Positions 41,464 through 50,104 of a stretch of DNA of 64,000 bases are shown one piece after another (the first letter of the stretch is position 1; each line of letters opens with the position of its first letter). The stretch is from Flavobacterium fluvii. GTDB lineage: Bacteria > Bacteroidota > Bacteroidia > Flavobacteriales > Flavobacteriaceae. A program made the translations under genes and the position numbers. Under the pieces are notes generated by a model, which saw only the letters and a list, made by a program, of their open reading frames with translations, was not told the origin of the DNA and made no database searches. Where the stretch lies: positions 1 through 64,000 of the forward strand of contig NZ_FQWB01000005.1 of the NCBI RefSeq assembly GCF_900129545.1. The letters are read 5' to 3'.

Positions 41464-41773
41464 AATTCAAAATTTTAAGTTAGTGATATATAAACAGTTC
41501 TAAAAAAAATTATTTGGAAAATACTTTAAAAAAAGGGGATATAAATTTAACAATAAAAAAGTAGTTTTTTAGAAATAAGCACAAAATACCATCTTAAAAC
41601 ATATTGACTACCAGTGTTTTACATAAAATAACTTACGAAAAATAATCAAAAAACAGAGTGCTTTTAAAAAGGATTTCCATAGCCTTCGTAGAAATAACCG
41701 CATATCCCAAAAGCGATTCAAAGAAGTAATTCTCTCCTAAAAAATTGATTATATTTGTATAAAAAAATTCAAA
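41464..41773. other. AT-rich intergenic region upstream of pepT
   Basis: No gene or repeat is seen. The pepT promoter box TATATTTG is at 41750-41757. Confidence 0.6.
41750..41757 (+). promoter_or_regulatory. -7 box TATATTTG of pepT
   Basis: TATATTTG matches TAnnTTTG and lies 16 nt before the ATG at 41774. Confidence 0.6.
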
Positions 41774-43021
41774 ATGCAACATATCATTGACCGCTTCATA
41801 AGCTACGTCGTCATAGACACCGAATCGGATTCCAATTCACAAACTACGCCAAGCACCAAAAAACAATGGGATTTAGCCAATAAATTGGTCGAAGAACTGA
41901 AAAGCATTGGGATGAAGGATGTAACCATCGACAAGAAAGCCTACATAATGGCCACTTTGCCATCCAATGTTGACCACAAAGTACCAACCATAGGTTTTAT
42001 TTCCCACTTTGACACCTCTCCTGATTTTAGTGGTGCCAATGTAAAACCACAGATTGTTCCCAATTATGATGGTGGCGATATTGTATTAAATGCCGAGCAA
42101 AATATAATTTTATCCCCAAAATATTTCAAGGACTTGCTGCAATACAAAGGACAAACCTTGATTACCACAGACGGAACCACGCTTCTTGGTGCCGATGACA
42201 AAGCCGGAATCACCGAAATCGTGACCGCAATGGAATTCCTGATAAATAATCCAGAAATCGAACACGGAAAAATCAGGGTTGGTTTTACACCCGACGAAGA
42301 AATTGGCCGTGGAGCCCATCATTTTGATGTCGAAAAATTTGGTTGCGATTGGGCTTACACCATGGACGGAAGCCAAGTGGGAGAGCTGGAATACGAAAAT
42401 TTCAATGCTGCTGGAGCCAAAATCACTTTCAAGGGGAAAAGCGTTCATCCGGGTTATGCCAAAGATAAAATGATTAATTCGATGCTCATCGCCAATGATT
42501 TCATCAATGAATTACCAAAAGGAGAAACACCACAAGAAACTAGGGGTTACGAAGGATTTTTTCACGTACACCATCTAAAGGGAAGCATTGAAGAAACAGT
42601 TCTGGAACTCATTATTCGCGATCACAACAAGAAAAAATTCGAAAAGCGTAAAGAATTAATTGACAAAATCGCCAAAAAAATCAACAAGAAATTTGCCAAG
42701 AAATTCGGAGAAGACATTGTCATTGCCGAGGTGAAAGACCAATATTACAACATGAAAGAAAAGGTTTTACCTGTCAAACATATTGTGGACACAGCCGAAA
42801 CTGCCATGAAACAATTAAAAATAAAACCGCTCATAAAACCCATTCGAGGCGGAACCGACGGTTGCCAATTATCATACAAAGGCTTGCCTTGCCCCAATAT
42901 TTTTGCGGGTGGTCATAACTTTCACGGAAAATATGAATATGTTCCCGTAGAAAGCATGCAAAAAGCAGTTGATGTCATCGTGAAAATTGCAGAATTAACC
43001 GCAAATCCCATCATTAAATAA
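41774..43021 (+). CDS. pepT: Peptidase T (tripeptidase)
   Basis: The 415-aa product has the M20 zinc motifs: [10 protein letters not shown] (first ligand and catalytic Asp), [28 protein letters not shown] with the catalytic Glu pair, [18 protein letters not shown], and [10 protein letters not shown]. It removes the N-terminal residue from tripeptides in the cytoplasm and needs two zinc ions. Length matches the family. A short terminator follows. Confidence 0.95.
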   Translation: MQHIIDRFISYVVIDTESDSNSQTTPSTKKQWDLANKLVEELKSIGMKDVTIDKKAYIMATLPSNVDHKVPTIGFISHFDTSPDFSGANVKPQIVPNYDGGDIVLNAEQNIILSPKYFKDLLQYKGQTLITTDGTTLLGADDKAGITEIVTAMEFLINNPEIEHGKIRVGFTPDEEIGRGAHHFDVEKFGCDWAYTMDGSQVGELEYENFNAAGAKITFKGKSVHPGYAKDKMINSMLIANDFINELPKGETPQETRGYEGFFHVHHLKGSIEETVLELIIRDHNKKKFEKRKELIDKIAKKINKKFAKKFGEDIVIAEVKDQYYNMKEKVLPVKHIVDTAETAMKQLKIKPLIKPIRGGTDGCQLSYKGLPCPNIFAGGHNFHGKYEYVPVESMQKAVDVIVKIAELTANPIIK

Positions 43022-43049
43022 AATTATTAAAAATTCAACAGAATTATCA

Positions 43050-43071
43050 AAAACCATCGAATGATGGTTTT
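43050..43071 (+). terminator. Hairpin terminator after pepT
   Basis: AAAACCATC pairs with GATGGTTTT around GAAT, then a T-run. Confidence 0.85.
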
Positions 43072-43103
43072 TTTTTGAAAAAAATTTAAGGATAAACTTA
43101 ACA

Positions 43104-43132
43104 TTGGCGAATTGTTTTAATGATTATATTTG
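43104..43132 (+). promoter_or_regulatory. Strong promoter, TTG-N18-TATATTTG
   Basis: TTG (43104-43106), 18-bp spacer and TATATTTG (43125-43132) match both Bacteroidota promoter elements upstream of the lysine-rich protein gene, leaving a leader of about 50 nt. Confidence 0.65.
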
Positions 43133-43190
43133 ATAGTAATTTATTAACCGTTGATTTACATTTAACTAACCTTTTAAAGATTATAGAATT

Positions 43191-43625
43191 ATGGAAGAAA
43201 ACAAAGAAGAAATTGCAAGTGAAATTACCCCGGAAAAGACCGAGGTAGTTCCAACACCAAAACCTAGAAAACCTAGAATCAGCAGATCAACTAAAGTAGT
43301 GGAACCAGCCATTGAAGTTCCCGTGGCGGAAGAAAATCAAGAAGAACCTTTTTTGGAGGAACTTGATTCTTTAATAGAATTGGAACCTGTAAAAGAAAAA
43401 AAAGACAAGAAAAAGAAAAAAAACAAGATGAAAGAAAAGGAGAAAGAGAAGTCCAAAAAAGCTAAAGCAAAAGAAAAAGCCAAGGCTAAAGCCAAAAAGG
43501 CGAAAAAAGCCAAAAAGGAAAAAGCTAAAAAAGCAAAAGTAAAAGCCAAGGCCAAAGAAAAAAAGGCTAAAGCAAAAGCCAAAAAAGCCAAGAAAAATAA
43601 AAAGAATAAAAACAAGAAAAAATAA
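43191..43625 (+). CDS. Lysine/alanine-rich histone-like low-complexity protein
   Basis: The 144-aa product has an acidic N-terminal part (residues 1-70; PTPKPRKPRISRSTK in it) and a C-terminal half made almost only of Lys, Ala and Glu (EKKDKKKKKNKMKEKEKEK, then repeated KAKAKEKAK). This resembles the tails of histone H1-like or HctB-type proteins that bind DNA or RNA by charge. The reading frame is open and protein-like to the end, has a good promoter and a terminator. A nucleoid- or RNA-binding role is inferred only from composition. Confidence 0.75.
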   Translation: MEENKEEIASEITPEKTEVVPTPKPRKPRISRSTKVVEPAIEVPVAEENQEEPFLEELDSLIELEPVKEKKDKKKKKNKMKEKEKEKSKKAKAKEKAKAKAKKAKKAKKEKAKKAKVKAKAKEKKAKAKAKKAKKNKKNKNKKK

Positions 43626-43651
43626 GAGATTTCCTTTACTGAATTCTCAAT

Positions 43652-43691
43652 AAAAAGTCCCGATTCTAATTTATGAGAATTGGGACTTTTT
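43652..43691. terminator. Hairpin terminator, 16-bp stem with one G-U pair
   Basis: AAAAAGTCCCGATTCT (43652-43667) pairs with AGAATTGGGACTTTTT (43676-43691), followed by more T. Confidence 0.85.
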
Positions 43692-43776
43692 TTATCGTGA
43701 TTTCTTGAAAAAACAATCCCAAACAAACAACATCAACCAATGATAATTCACCAGTTTTTAAGTCTGCCAGGATTAT

Positions 43777-44511
43777 TTACTGTTTTATAAATGCCAAAAT
43801 AAGCTGCAGCGTTTCTGCTTGTTGCTGTTCTCTGTCAATGGTTGCCCAGTTGTCTCCCAGCTGAAATCCGTAATACCCAAATTGGGAATGGTTTGCCCCA
43901 TTTATTTTTACAAATTTTGTGGTAGCAGGCAGTTTGGATTTGTTCTTAATTATGGATTTCTCATCAGCCACGCCATCATTGGAACCGTAAATTTTCATTA
44001 TGGGAATTGTGCTATTGGCAAGCGAAATATCTCTTGGATGCGTAGTTCCAATCAATATCAATTTATCAATCAGGTTCGGATTTTCATACGCAAATTGTGC
44101 TGCCATTTTTGCTCCCAATGAATGTCCTGCCAAAATATACGTCTTGTTGGTGTCGGCGAACAATTTTAATTCCTTCGGAAGATTATATCCTTTAGAAGCC
44201 AATCGCCACGGCATTTTTATCAGATATACTTTAATGTTGTTGTTCGCTATTTTTCTGCAAATCGGAACATAAGCTTTCGTTTCAACCATAGCACCCGGAA
44301 AAAAGACCAACACTTCTTCACCTTCTTTTACAGGTTCAAACGAATAAAAATCGCTGCTTTCTTTCACCGTGATACTTTCGTTGTTTTGCAATAAACTTTC
44401 ATCAACACCACTGGATTGAAATGAATAAAATTGCCAAAACATAAAAATAAAGACCGCCGAAAACCATATTGTTTTTAAAGTTTTTTTAATGTTGTGTTTT
44501 TTGGTTGTCAT
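43777..44511 (-). CDS. Alpha/beta hydrolase with N-terminal membrane anchor
   Basis: From the ATG at 44511 (244 aa) the product has an uncleaved N-terminal helix (TIWFSAVFIFMFWQFY) and a hydrolase domain with the nucleophile Ser in AGHSLGAKMA, a later Asp (YGSNDGVADE) and His (NGANHSQFGYYGFQ), and EVLVFFPGAMVETKAY as the oxyanion region. It would act at the outer face of the inner membrane; the substrate is unknown. A longer start at 44568 overlaps the upstream gene, while 44511 begins 4 nt after its stop. Confidence 0.85.
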   Translation of the reverse strand: MTTKKHNIKKTLKTIWFSAVFIFMFWQFYSFQSSGVDESLLQNNESITVKESSDFYSFEPVKEGEEVLVFFPGAMVETKAYVPICRKIANNNIKVYLIKMPWRLASKGYNLPKELKLFADTNKTYILAGHSLGAKMAAQFAYENPNLIDKLILIGTTHPRDISLANSTIPIMKIYGSNDGVADEKSIIKNKSKLPATTKFVKINGANHSQFGYYGFQLGDNWATIDREQQQAETLQLILAFIKQ

Positions 44512-44515
44512 TTTT

Positions 44516-45037
44516 TCACTTGGATTTCTCTCCAACAAAATAATCGTTTGAGTTTTTGAACAAGACATTAAAAGTGGTCAAACTTCCATAGATTCTGGTG
44601 ATGTATTGTTGCAAATCGATTTTCTCGGCTTCATCAAGATTACTGGAATTAATTTTTTGTTCCATCACTCTTATTCTATCGCGAACCATCGTGATTTTAT
44701 GAAAAAAAGTATCAATGGGTACTTCTTTATTTGCGGTTGCTGTACCTGGTTCCAAAATGATTTTACCACCTTTCCATTTATCCGCGATTGGGACAATTTG
44801 GGAAACATCGCTCCATTTTTGCAGCAAATTTTTCAATGATTTTTCGACATCACGAAAACTAACCGAATCTACTTCGTCTTCAACAGCTTCAATGATTTCA
44901 AAATTGCTGTCTATTTCAATGGTTTCCAATCCATCTTCTATAAAAGTAACCCAATACTGTTTTGAAGTTACATTCGTTACTACTCCAAGACCTAAATCTG
45001 GATGTTTTATGCGTGATCCAATTCCTAAAATATTCAT
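44516..45037 (-). CDS. Hypothetical protein with a CarD/KOW-like N-terminus
   Basis: From the ATG at 45037 (173 aa; the ATG at 45049 is also possible but overlaps the upstream stop) the product starts with a small beta domain (IGSRIKHPDLGLGVVTNVTS, YWVTFIEDGLETIEID) that resembles the Tudor/KOW-like modules of CarD or UvrD C-termini, followed by helices. No enzyme motif is seen. It lies between the parvulin gene and the hydrolase gene with very small gaps, so the three form one transcript. Confidence 0.65.
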   Translation of the reverse strand: MNILGIGSRIKHPDLGLGVVTNVTSKQYWVTFIEDGLETIEIDSNFEIIEAVEDEVDSVSFRDVEKSLKNLLQKWSDVSQIVPIADKWKGGKIILEPGTATANKEVPIDTFFHKITMVRDRIRVMEQKINSSNLDEAEKIDLQQYITRIYGSLTTFNVLFKNSNDYFVGEKSK

Positions 45038-45038
45038 A

Positions 45039-45545
45039 TTAATTCTCATTTAAAATATACGTTATTTTTGTTTTTTCTATATCATCAAAAGTTTTCAAAA
45101 CTACATAAAACCAGTTATTCGCAGGAATATCTACTGTAAAAATCGAGCCCTTTTTATGTTTTAAAATTTCATCTTGAAAAGATTTTTCCATTTGACCTTC
45201 ATCAAACCAACCCAAATCTCCATCTTTTGCATTGTCCATAGTATATTTGTTTGCTAATGCTGCAAACGAAATTCCGTTGCCGTACTCTGAAATTATTTTC
45301 TTTCTCAAAGCTTCAATTTCTTCTATTTTTAATTTAGAACCATCTAAATAAATGTAACTCACTCTCATTGATTTACATTTAGCAAATGCAATTGATTTTG
45401 AAATTGACTTCAATTTATTTACATAATAATTAACGCTGTCTTTTGGAGTAATAATTTCCTTTGAAATAGTATTCGATTCCTGCGAAAACAAGAAATTAAA
45501 ATTAAATATCGCTAGGACATAAAACATTCTTTTTAAATCAATCAT
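45039..45545 (-). CDS. Parvulin-type peptidyl-prolyl isomerase
   Basis: From the ATG at 45545 (168 aa) the product has a signal-like start (MFYVLAIFNFNFLFSQ) and a rotamase domain: VSYIYLDGSK, ISFAALANKYTMDNAKDGDLGWF and FQDEILKHKKGSIFTV. It should assist folding of exported proteins in the periplasm. The start is set by a minus-strand TATATTTG box (45563-45570), 17 nt upstream; a longer frame to 45665 crosses that promoter. It is the first gene of a three-gene operon. Confidence 0.83.
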   Translation of the reverse strand: MIDLKRMFYVLAIFNFNFLFSQESNTISKEIITPKDSVNYYVNKLKSISKSIAFAKCKSMRVSYIYLDGSKLKIEEIEALRKKIISEYGNGISFAALANKYTMDNAKDGDLGWFDEGQMEKSFQDEILKHKKGSIFTVDIPANNWFYVVLKTFDDIEKTKITYILNEN

Positions 45546-45562
45546 AATACATATATTTTCTT

Positions 45563-45570
45563 CAAATATA
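45563..45570 (-). promoter_or_regulatory. -7 box TATATTTG that sets the parvulin start
   Basis: Minus-strand TATATTTG, 17 nt upstream of the ATG at 45545. Confidence 0.6.
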
Positions 45571-45706
45571 AAGATCTTAAACAAATTTAAACCATTAAGT
45601 AATTCAGAAAATTCAGCATTTATTTGATTTGAAATTAGACGTTTGTTTGAACAATCAAAAACCAATTCTTTTACTTAGCCATACCATAAAGTTACTCTTA
45701 AAATGG

Positions 45707-45714
45707 TAACTTTG
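45707..45714 (+). promoter_or_regulatory. -7 box TAACTTTG of uvrA
   Basis: TAACTTTG matches TAnnTTTG and lies 17 nt before the uvrA ATG at 45732. Confidence 0.6.
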
Positions 45715-45731
45715 CGTTTTGCCAAAATTCT

Positions 45732-48563
45732 ATGCTAGAAAACGATAACAACATTGAAGTATTGGGTGCGCGAGTACACAATCTAAAAAATATAGACGTC
45801 CGCATTCCACGGGAAAAACTGGTAGTAATTACGGGGCTTTCAGGTTCGGGAAAATCATCTTTAGCTTTCGATACAATTTATGCCGAAGGACAACGCCGTT
45901 ATGTAGAAACTTTTTCGGCTTATGCCCGACAATTTTTGGGTGGTTTGGAACGTCCCGATGTCGATAAAATTGATGGTCTTTCTCCTGTAATTGCCATCGA
46001 ACAGAAAACAACCAGTAAAAGTCCGCGCTCGACCGTTGGAACTATTACCGAAATTTATGATTTCCTGCGTTTGCTGTATGCTCGTGCGGGCGATGCCTAC
46101 AGTTACAACACAGGCGAAAAAATGGTATCGTATGACGATGAGCAAATTAAAGATTTGATTACCCAAGATTTTGCTGGGAAACGTATCAATATTTTGGCTC
46201 CAATTATTCGTGCCAGAAAAGGACATTATGCAGAATTGTTTCAGCAAATTGCTAAACAAGGTTTTTTGAAAGTTCGTATTAATGGCGACATCAAAGACAT
46301 TACTACAGGAATGAAACTCGACCGTTACAAAACTCACGACATCGAAATCGTGATTGACCGAATGGTTATCGAAGATACTCCCGACAACGAAAAACGTCTG
46401 ACTGAAAGCATCAAAACAGCAATGTACCAGGGAGAAAATGTCCTGATGATTTTAGATCAGGACACGAATGAAATTCGGTTTTTCAGTCGGAACCTGATGT
46501 GTCCATCCACTGGAATTTCGTATCAGAATCCGGAACCTAATTTGTTTTCATTCAACTCACCAAAAGGAGCTTGTGATCATTGCAAAGGTTTAGGAACGGT
46601 AAACGAAATCAACCTCAAAAAGATTATTCCCAATCCGAAATTGTCTATAAAAAGTGGCGGTTTTGCACCTTTGGGCGAATATAAAAGCAGTTGGATTTTC
46701 AAGCAACTGGAAATCATTGGTGAAAAGTACAATTTCAAACTGACCGATGCTGTCGAAACCTTTTCCGAGGAAGCGATGGAAATGATTTTGAATGGCGGGA
46801 AAGAAAAATTCTCAGTTGAATCAAAAGTTTTAGGTGTTACCAAAGAATATAAAATTGAATTTGAAGGAATTTCTCATTTCATCAAAAACCAACACGACGA
46901 AAGTGGTTCAACCACCATAAAACGCTGGGCAAAAGAATTTATGGACGAGGTGAAATGTCCTGTTTGCGAAGGTTCACGATTGAAAAAAGAAGCCTTGTTT
47001 TTCAAAATCAATGAGAAAAATATTGCCGAATTGTGTGATATGGACATTTCGGATGTAACGGCCTGGTTTTTGGAATTGAACAATCATTTATCGGTAAAAC
47101 AAAAAACTATCGCTACTGAAGTTATCAAGGAAATCAAAGACAGATTAGCCTTTTTGATGAATGTTGGCTTGGATTATCTGGCGTTAAGCCGAAGTTCCAA
47201 ATCACTTTCGGGAGGGGAAGCACAACGCATCCGATTGGCTACCCAAATTGGTTCACAGTTGGTAGGAGTTTTATATATTCTGGATGAACCGAGTATTGGT
47301 TTGCACCAAAGAGACAATGACAAATTGATTCATTCATTAGAACAATTACGTGATATTGGCAACTCTGTAATCGTGGTTGAACACGATAAAGATATGATTG
47401 AACGAGCCGATTATGTAATTGATATTGGTCCAAAGGCGGGCAAATATGGTGGTGAAATCATCAGTATTGGAACGCCTGCCGAAACTTTACAATCCAATAC
47501 GATTACTGCGCAATATCTGAATGGCAAAATGAAATTGGAAATTCCTGCAACACGCCGCGAAGGCAACGGAAATTTCCTTAAACTAACCGGAGCAACAGGA
47601 AACAACCTAAAAAACGTTTCGATTGATTTGCCTTTGGGTAAAATGATTTGCATCACCGGAGTTTCGGGAAGCGGGAAATCGACTTTGATTAATGAAACTC
47701 TCTACCCTATTTTGAACGCTTATTATTTTAATGGCGTCAAAAAACCGCAGCCTTACAAGAAAATTGAAGGTTTGGAACATATCGACAAAGTAATTGATAT
47801 TGACCAAAGCCCGATCGGAAGAACACCTCGTTCAAACCCTGCTACTTATACGGAAGTTTTTAGCGAAATCAGAAATCTGTTTACGATGACTTCGGAGAGT
47901 ATGATTCGTGGTTATAAAGCAGGACGTTTTAGCTTTAATGTAAAAGGCGGACGTTGTGAAACCTGCGAAGGTTCTGGAGTTCGAACGATTGAAATGAATT
48001 TTTTACCTGATGTTTATGTGGAATGTGAAACCTGTCAGGGAAAACGTTTTAACAGAGAAACTTTGGAAATCAGGTACAAAGGAAAATCCATTTCAGATGT
48101 GTTGAATATGACGGTGGATGAAGCGGTTCCTTTCTTTGAAAACATTCCAAAAATTTACCGAAAAGTAAAAACAATTCAGGATGTTGGTTTGGGTTATATT
48201 ACTTTGGGACAACAAAGCACGACACTTTCGGGTGGTGAAGCACAACGTATCAAACTGGCTGGGGAATTATCTAAAAAAGATACCGGGAATACGTTTTATA
48301 TTTTGGATGAACCTACGACGGGATTGCATTTTGAAGATATTAGAGTTTTGATGGAAGTGATTAATAAACTGGTGGACAAAGGAAATACCATCCTAATTAT
48401 CGAACACAATATGGACGTCATCAAACTGGCGGATTACATCATCGATATCGGTCCTGAAGGCGGAAAAGGCGGTGGCGAAGTGGTCGCCAAAGGAACTCCT
48501 GAAGAAATTAGTAAAAATAAGAAAAGCTATACGGCGCAGTTTTTGAAAAAAGAGTTATTTTAA
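45732..48563 (+). CDS. uvrA: UvrABC excinuclease subunit A
   Basis: The 943-aa product has both ABC modules: Walker [15 protein letters not shown] and [14 protein letters not shown], the signature [14 protein letters not shown] and [14 protein letters not shown], Walker B region [13 protein letters not shown] and [13 protein letters not shown], and zinc-finger Cys pairs ([23 protein letters not shown]). It recognises DNA damage with UvrB in nucleotide excision repair. The last 20 codons ([20 protein letters not shown]) have a diverged second copy at 49159-49218, beyond the DUF559 cassette. Confidence 0.98.
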   Translation: MLENDNNIEVLGARVHNLKNIDVRIPREKLVVITGLSGSGKSSLAFDTIYAEGQRRYVETFSAYARQFLGGLERPDVDKIDGLSPVIAIEQKTTSKSPRSTVGTITEIYDFLRLLYARAGDAYSYNTGEKMVSYDDEQIKDLITQDFAGKRINILAPIIRARKGHYAELFQQIAKQGFLKVRINGDIKDITTGMKLDRYKTHDIEIVIDRMVIEDTPDNEKRLTESIKTAMYQGENVLMILDQDTNEIRFFSRNLMCPSTGISYQNPEPNLFSFNSPKGACDHCKGLGTVNEINLKKIIPNPKLSIKSGGFAPLGEYKSSWIFKQLEIIGEKYNFKLTDAVETFSEEAMEMILNGGKEKFSVESKVLGVTKEYKIEFEGISHFIKNQHDESGSTTIKRWAKEFMDEVKCPVCEGSRLKKEALFFKINEKNIAELCDMDISDVTAWFLELNNHLSVKQKTIATEVIKEIKDRLAFLMNVGLDYLALSRSSKSLSGGEAQRIRLATQIGSQLVGVLYILDEPSIGLHQRDNDKLIHSLEQLRDIGNSVIVVEHDKDMIERADYVIDIGPKAGKYGGEIISIGTPAETLQSNTITAQYLNGKMKLEIPATRREGNGNFLKLTGATGNNLKNVSIDLPLGKMICITGVSGSGKSTLINETLYPILNAYYFNGVKKPQPYKKIEGLEHIDKVIDIDQSPIGRTPRSNPATYTEVFSEIRNLFTMTSESMIRGYKAGRFSFNVKGGRCETCEGSGVRTIEMNFLPDVYVECETCQGKRFNRETLEIRYKGKSISDVLNMTVDEAVPFFENIPKIYRKVKTIQDVGLGYITLGQQSTTLSGGEAQRIKLAGELSKKDTGNTFYILDEPTTGLHFEDIRVLMEVINKLVDKGNTILIIEHNMDVIKLADYIIDIGPEGGKGGGEVVAKGTPEEISKNKKSYTAQFLKKELF
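48504..48563 (+). repeat. Left copy of a 60-bp direct repeat: 3' end of uvrA
   Basis: This is the coding 3' end of uvrA including its stop. It matches 49159-49218 at about 51 of 60 positions, and in both copies the frame ends in a stop at the same place. Confidence 0.85.
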
Positions 48564-48603
48564 TTCCCCTCCTTTGGAGGGGTGCCTGAAAGGGCGGGGT
48601 GGT
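48564..48603 (+). repeat. GC-rich double-hairpin repeat, left copy
   Basis: CCCCTCC-TTT-GGAGGGG followed by TGCCTGAAAGGGCGGGGTGG. It starts right after the uvrA stop. An inverted copy lies at 49098-49137 on the other side of the DUF559 gene, and a lone copy at 7866. Confidence 0.85.
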
Positions 48604-48655
48604 CTTTTGCTGCTGTTGATTTTTTCTGTAAATTCAAAAAAAAAAAGTAAATGGT

Positions 48656-49078
48656 ATGAAAAACGATAAAGAAATAACTGCTTATATAAATGGGCAGCCC
48701 ATATATAGAAACTTTATCGAAAACCTACCTTACAACATAAAACTAAAACCCCGAGCCCGAGCCTTACGCAAAGCAGGTGTATTATCGGAAGTCATTTTTT
48801 GGTTGCAAGTTCACAAAGAGATGTTTTGGAAGATTGACTTTGACAGACAAAGAATTATAGGCAATTATATCGTAGATTTTTATGTAAAAACCTTAGGATT
48901 AGTAATCGAAATTGACGGTTCTAGTCATAACAACAAAGAAACATACGACCAAAAAAGGGAAGATTACCTCATTTCATTAGGATTAAGAGTATATAAAATT
49001 TCGGATTTAAGAGTGAAGCACGATTTGAATAATGTGATGATGGAATTAGAAAAATATATTGTTGATGAATTCGGATGA
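48656..49078 (+). CDS. DUF559 endonuclease-like protein
   Basis: The 140-aa product matches DUF559, a Vsr-like nuclease family: ARALRKAGVLSEVIFWLQVHKEMFW, FDRQRIIGNYIVDFYV and LVIEIDGSSHNNKETYDQKREDYLISLGLRV. The Asp in YIVDF and the Glu and Asp in IEIDG fit the PD-(D/E)xK-type metal site. The enzyme probably nicks or cuts DNA. It sits alone between inverted GC-rich repeats at the uvrA end, in the position a homing-type or repeat-mobilising nuclease would have. Confidence 0.9.
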   Translation: MKNDKEITAYINGQPIYRNFIENLPYNIKLKPRARALRKAGVLSEVIFWLQVHKEMFWKIDFDRQRIIGNYIVDFYVKTLGLVIEIDGSSHNNKETYDQKREDYLISLGLRVYKISDLRVKHDLNNVMMELEKYIVDEFG

Positions 49079-49097
49079 AATGACATTGACTAAAAAA

Positions 49098-49137
49098 CAA
49101 CCCCGCCTTTCAGGCACCCCTCCTGAGGAGGGGAAAA
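49098..49137 (-). repeat. GC-rich double-hairpin repeat, right inverted copy
   Basis: On the minus strand it reads CCCCTCCTCAGGAGGGG then TGCCTGAAAGGCGGGGTTG, matching the left copy except for the loop and one missing G. It lies 19 nt after the DUF559 stop. Confidence 0.85.
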
Positions 49138-49158
49138 ACAAACAAAATAATTTTTACC

Positions 49159-49218
49159 AAAATTATTAAAAATAAGAAAAGTTATACGGTGCCGTTTTTA
49201 AAAAAAGAGTTAACTTAG
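49159..49218 (+). repeat. Right copy of the 60-bp direct repeat: orphan uvrA 3' end
   Basis: The frame reads IKNKKSYTVPFLKKELT and then a TAG stop, a diverged version of the last codons of uvrA. It has no upstream coding sequence. Differences include third-position changes (AGC/AGT, TTG/TTA) and a few replacements. Confidence 0.85.
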
Positions 49219-49331
49219 TGAAACATCTTTTTCAAAGTTGAAAGTTGAATTTAAAACAGATGCCCTGGTCTTGATGGACACGAGCGCAACGAACTGACTA
49301 AGTAAACTGCTCCAAATTAAAAAACACGAAA

Positions 49332-50060
49332 ATGAGATTAGAAGATTTTGATAACGACGAGGATAAAGTAATTCAGGATAAACTGAAAAGAAAAACTTGG
49401 AACGAGATTCGAACCAATGACAGTTGGGGGATTTTCAAGATTATGTCCGAATTTGTAAACGGATATGAAACTATGGGTCGCATTGGACCATGTGTCACTA
49501 TTTTTGGTTCGGCAAGAATAAAACCAGAGGATAAATATTATTTATTGGCAGAAAAAATTGCTTACAAAATAAGCAAAGCGGGTTACGGAATCATTACTGG
49601 TGGCGGTCCAGGAATTATGGAAGCGGGCAATAAAGGGGCGCATCTTGGCGGTGGAACTTCGGTGGGATTGAATATAGAATTGCCTTTTGAGCAGCATTTC
49701 AATCCGTATATCGACCACGACAAGAACCTGAATTTCGATTATTTCTTTGTCAGGAAAGTGATGTTCGTGAAATATTCGCAAGGATTTGTGGTAATGCCTG
49801 GAGGTTTTGGCACTTTGGACGAAATGTTTGAAGCCATAACCTTGATCCAAACTAAAAAAATTGGAAAATTCCCGATAATATTGGTTGGAACCACATTTTG
49901 GTCAGGATTGATAGAGTGGATAAAAACGGTTTTGGTAGAACAAGAAAAAACAATAAGCGCAACCGATTTGGAGTTGTTCAAAATTGTGGATACCGAAGAC
50001 GAAGTGGTTGATGTTCTGGACAAATTCTACAAAAAATACGATTTGTCACCCAATTTTTAA
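49332..50060 (+). CDS. LOG family protein (TIGR00730-type)
   Basis: The 242-aa product has the LOG signatures GIITGGGPGIMEAGNKGAHL and VVMPGGFGTLDEMFEAITL on a Rossmann-like fold. LOG proteins hydrolyse nucleoside 5'-monophosphates, such as cytokinin ribosides, to base plus ribose-5-phosphate, and many bacterial members do so for AMP or related nucleotides. Cellular role here is unknown. It starts about 110 bp after the orphan uvrA copy and is 44 nt before the peptidase-like gene. Confidence 0.92.
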   Translation: MRLEDFDNDEDKVIQDKLKRKTWNEIRTNDSWGIFKIMSEFVNGYETMGRIGPCVTIFGSARIKPEDKYYLLAEKIAYKISKAGYGIITGGGPGIMEAGNKGAHLGGGTSVGLNIELPFEQHFNPYIDHDKNLNFDYFFVRKVMFVKYSQGFVVMPGGFGTLDEMFEAITLIQTKKIGKFPIILVGTTFWSGLIEWIKTVLVEQEKTISATDLELFKIVDTEDEVVDVLDKFYKKYDLSPNF

Positions 50061-50104
50061 ACCAACTTATTGCTGTTTTTCATATCACTCTTTAAAAGAA
50101 CTAA

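Larger units (their letters stand above)
48564..49137. mobile_element. Putative DUF559 cassette bounded by inverted repeats
   Basis: About 570 bp: left repeat (48564-48603), one DUF559 gene (48656-49078) and an inverted repeat (49098-49137). Beyond it lies a diverged second copy of the uvrA 3' end (49159-49218). That arrangement is what insertion at the end of a gene with restoration of the coding end would leave. Mobility is an inference; no transposase is present. Confidence 0.6.

Noticed and set aside
43337-43726. Minus-strand Phe/Leu/Ala-rich frame of 129 aa
   Set aside because: It is the antisense shadow of the lysine/alanine-rich gene and crosses its terminator.
45546-45665. N-terminal extension of the parvulin
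   Set aside because: It crosses the TATATTTG promoter box and buries the signal peptide.
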